22,841 bases of DNA from Hydrogenimonas sp. (lineage in GTDB: Bacteria; Campylobacterota; Campylobacteria; Campylobacterales; Hydrogenimonadaceae), in the NCBI GenBank assembly GCA_015494675.1, contig WGAW01000195.1, forward strand, positions 1-22,841. Direction: 5' to 3'. The notes under the pieces are model-generated. The model was not told where the DNA came from, made no database searches, and saw only the letters and a program-made list of their open reading frames with translations. Shown here piece by piece: positions 22,364 to 22,841 of the stretch (its first letter is position 1; each line of letters starts with the position of its first letter). The position numbers and the translations under genes were made by a program.

Positions 22364-22841
22364 TCACTCACCGTGGAGCCTGAAGTAGTAACGATCGTAA
22401 TAGAGCCTCTCTTTTGCGGCGAAAAACCAGCTCTCTATTCTGTCCGGAATCTTGTATACGTGAGAACTCGAAAGGTCGGTATCCGTAGCGATGATATACC
22501 CCTCCCTCTCTATAAGGTAGATATAGTCGCCGTAAACGGCGCCGACGAAGTGAGCGAAAGGGAACTTTTCGCTCTCGAGAATCTTCAACTCGCTATCGCA
22601 GCGGTAGACCTTCCCCTCTTTGGAGAGGATATAGATGCCCTCTTTCAAAAATAGAACATCGCTGATCTCCATATCGAGTGCATCCATCAGCTTCGGGCTT
22701 ACAGAGATTATCCGGTGCGGTGTGGCGGCCACGAGGCGGTCTCCTACCACATCGAGAAATATCACGTTGTTGAACTCATCCCCTTTTCCGACGATAATTT
22801 CGCGCACCTTTTTTCCCTCTTGCGCCGTAAGTATCACCAAC
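22364..22841 (-). CDS. beta-propeller-like protein, C-terminal part (5' end outside the window)
   Basis: At least 158 codons, running off the window edge; the TTG near the boundary is not a believable start. The sequence is made of repeating beta units of about 35-45 residues: V-I-F-L-D-V-V-G-D-R-L-V-A-A-T, V-L-F-L-K-E-G-I-Y-I-L-S-K-E-G-K-V-Y, F-V-G-A-V-Y-G-D-Y-I-Y-L-I-E-R-E-G-Y-I, and S-W-F-F-A-A-K-E-R-L-Y-Y. The pattern 'strand, turn with G/D, I-Y-L, turn, G-K-V-Y' is that of PQQ/WD-type propeller blades. The N-terminus, which would show export signals, is missing. It is first in the visible cluster leading to coaX and hisG; any functional link is unknown. Confidence 0.68.
   Translation of the reverse strand, partial: LVILTAQEGKKVREIIVGKGDEFNNVIFLDVVGDRLVAATPHRIISVSPKLMDALDMEISDVLFLKEGIYILSKEGKVYRCDSELKILESEKFPFAHFVGAVYGDYIYLIEREGYIIATDTDLSSSHVYKIPDRIESWFFAAKERLYYDRYYFRLHGE

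Overview
The window is about half G+C and carries a bacterial chromosomal segment that looks like Campylobacterota (Epsilonproteobacteria). The evidence is gene order: hemW-tatB-tatC-queA; ilvC, YibQ-type deacetylase, dprA and ruvX close together; and rnr-holA-rpsF-ssb-rpsR. These arrangements are known from Campylobacter, Helicobacter and relatives. The G+C level, the short-form HisG, the nitrate-type chemoreceptor and the c-type haem sensor would suit a free-living, respiring (for example vent or sediment) member of the phylum rather than a host-restricted one. The genus cannot be fixed from sequence alone.

Layout. Positions 1-3493 (+) hold the 3' end of hemW, the Tat translocase genes tatB and tatC, queA, an unannotated 49-residue membrane protein and xthA, tightly packed. 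Positions 3494-5490 (+) hold a sigma-28-type promoter directly in front of a membrane diguanylate cyclase with a periplasmic CXXCH site. Positions 5453-6728 (-) are ruvX, a small membrane protein and an exported PEBP-family protein. A divergent promoter region then leads to a small degenerate GGDEF-like protein (+), which converges on dprA. Positions 7181-11426 (-) form a likely operon ilvC, divergent polysaccharide deacetylase, SLC13/DASS transporter, dprA. A 286-base gap follows and contains a repeat. Positions 11713-14903 (+) hold a NIT-HAMP-MCP-CZB chemoreceptor and an HDOD protein. Positions 14904-19107 (+) are rnr, holA, rpsF, ssb and rpsR, ending in a hairpin. A membrane-anchored unknown protein follows (19273-19857). 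A 257-base gap contains a second copy of the repeat and a large nested inverted repeat. Positions 20115-22841 (-) form a tightly overlapping cluster: a beta-propeller-like fragment, an unknown protein, coaX, hisG and a methyltransferase.

How the genes work together. Most are housekeeping: protein export, tRNA queuosine, DNA repair and uptake, recombination, branched-chain amino acid and histidine synthesis, CoA synthesis, RNA decay, replication and ribosome assembly. Signalling genes are interspersed: a diguanylate cyclase that may be transcribed with flagellar genes, a chemoreceptor and an HDOD protein. They suggest that respiratory or redox conditions feed into motility and c-di-GMP decisions.

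I see no CRISPR array, tRNA, rRNA, transposase, prophage or obvious defence locus. The least explained structures are non-coding: the roughly 40-base repeat present at 11541 and 19917 (31 of 40 bases identical), the nested inverted repeat at 19955-20105, the dyad at 14025-14050, and the near-leaderless sigma-28-type start of the cyclase.
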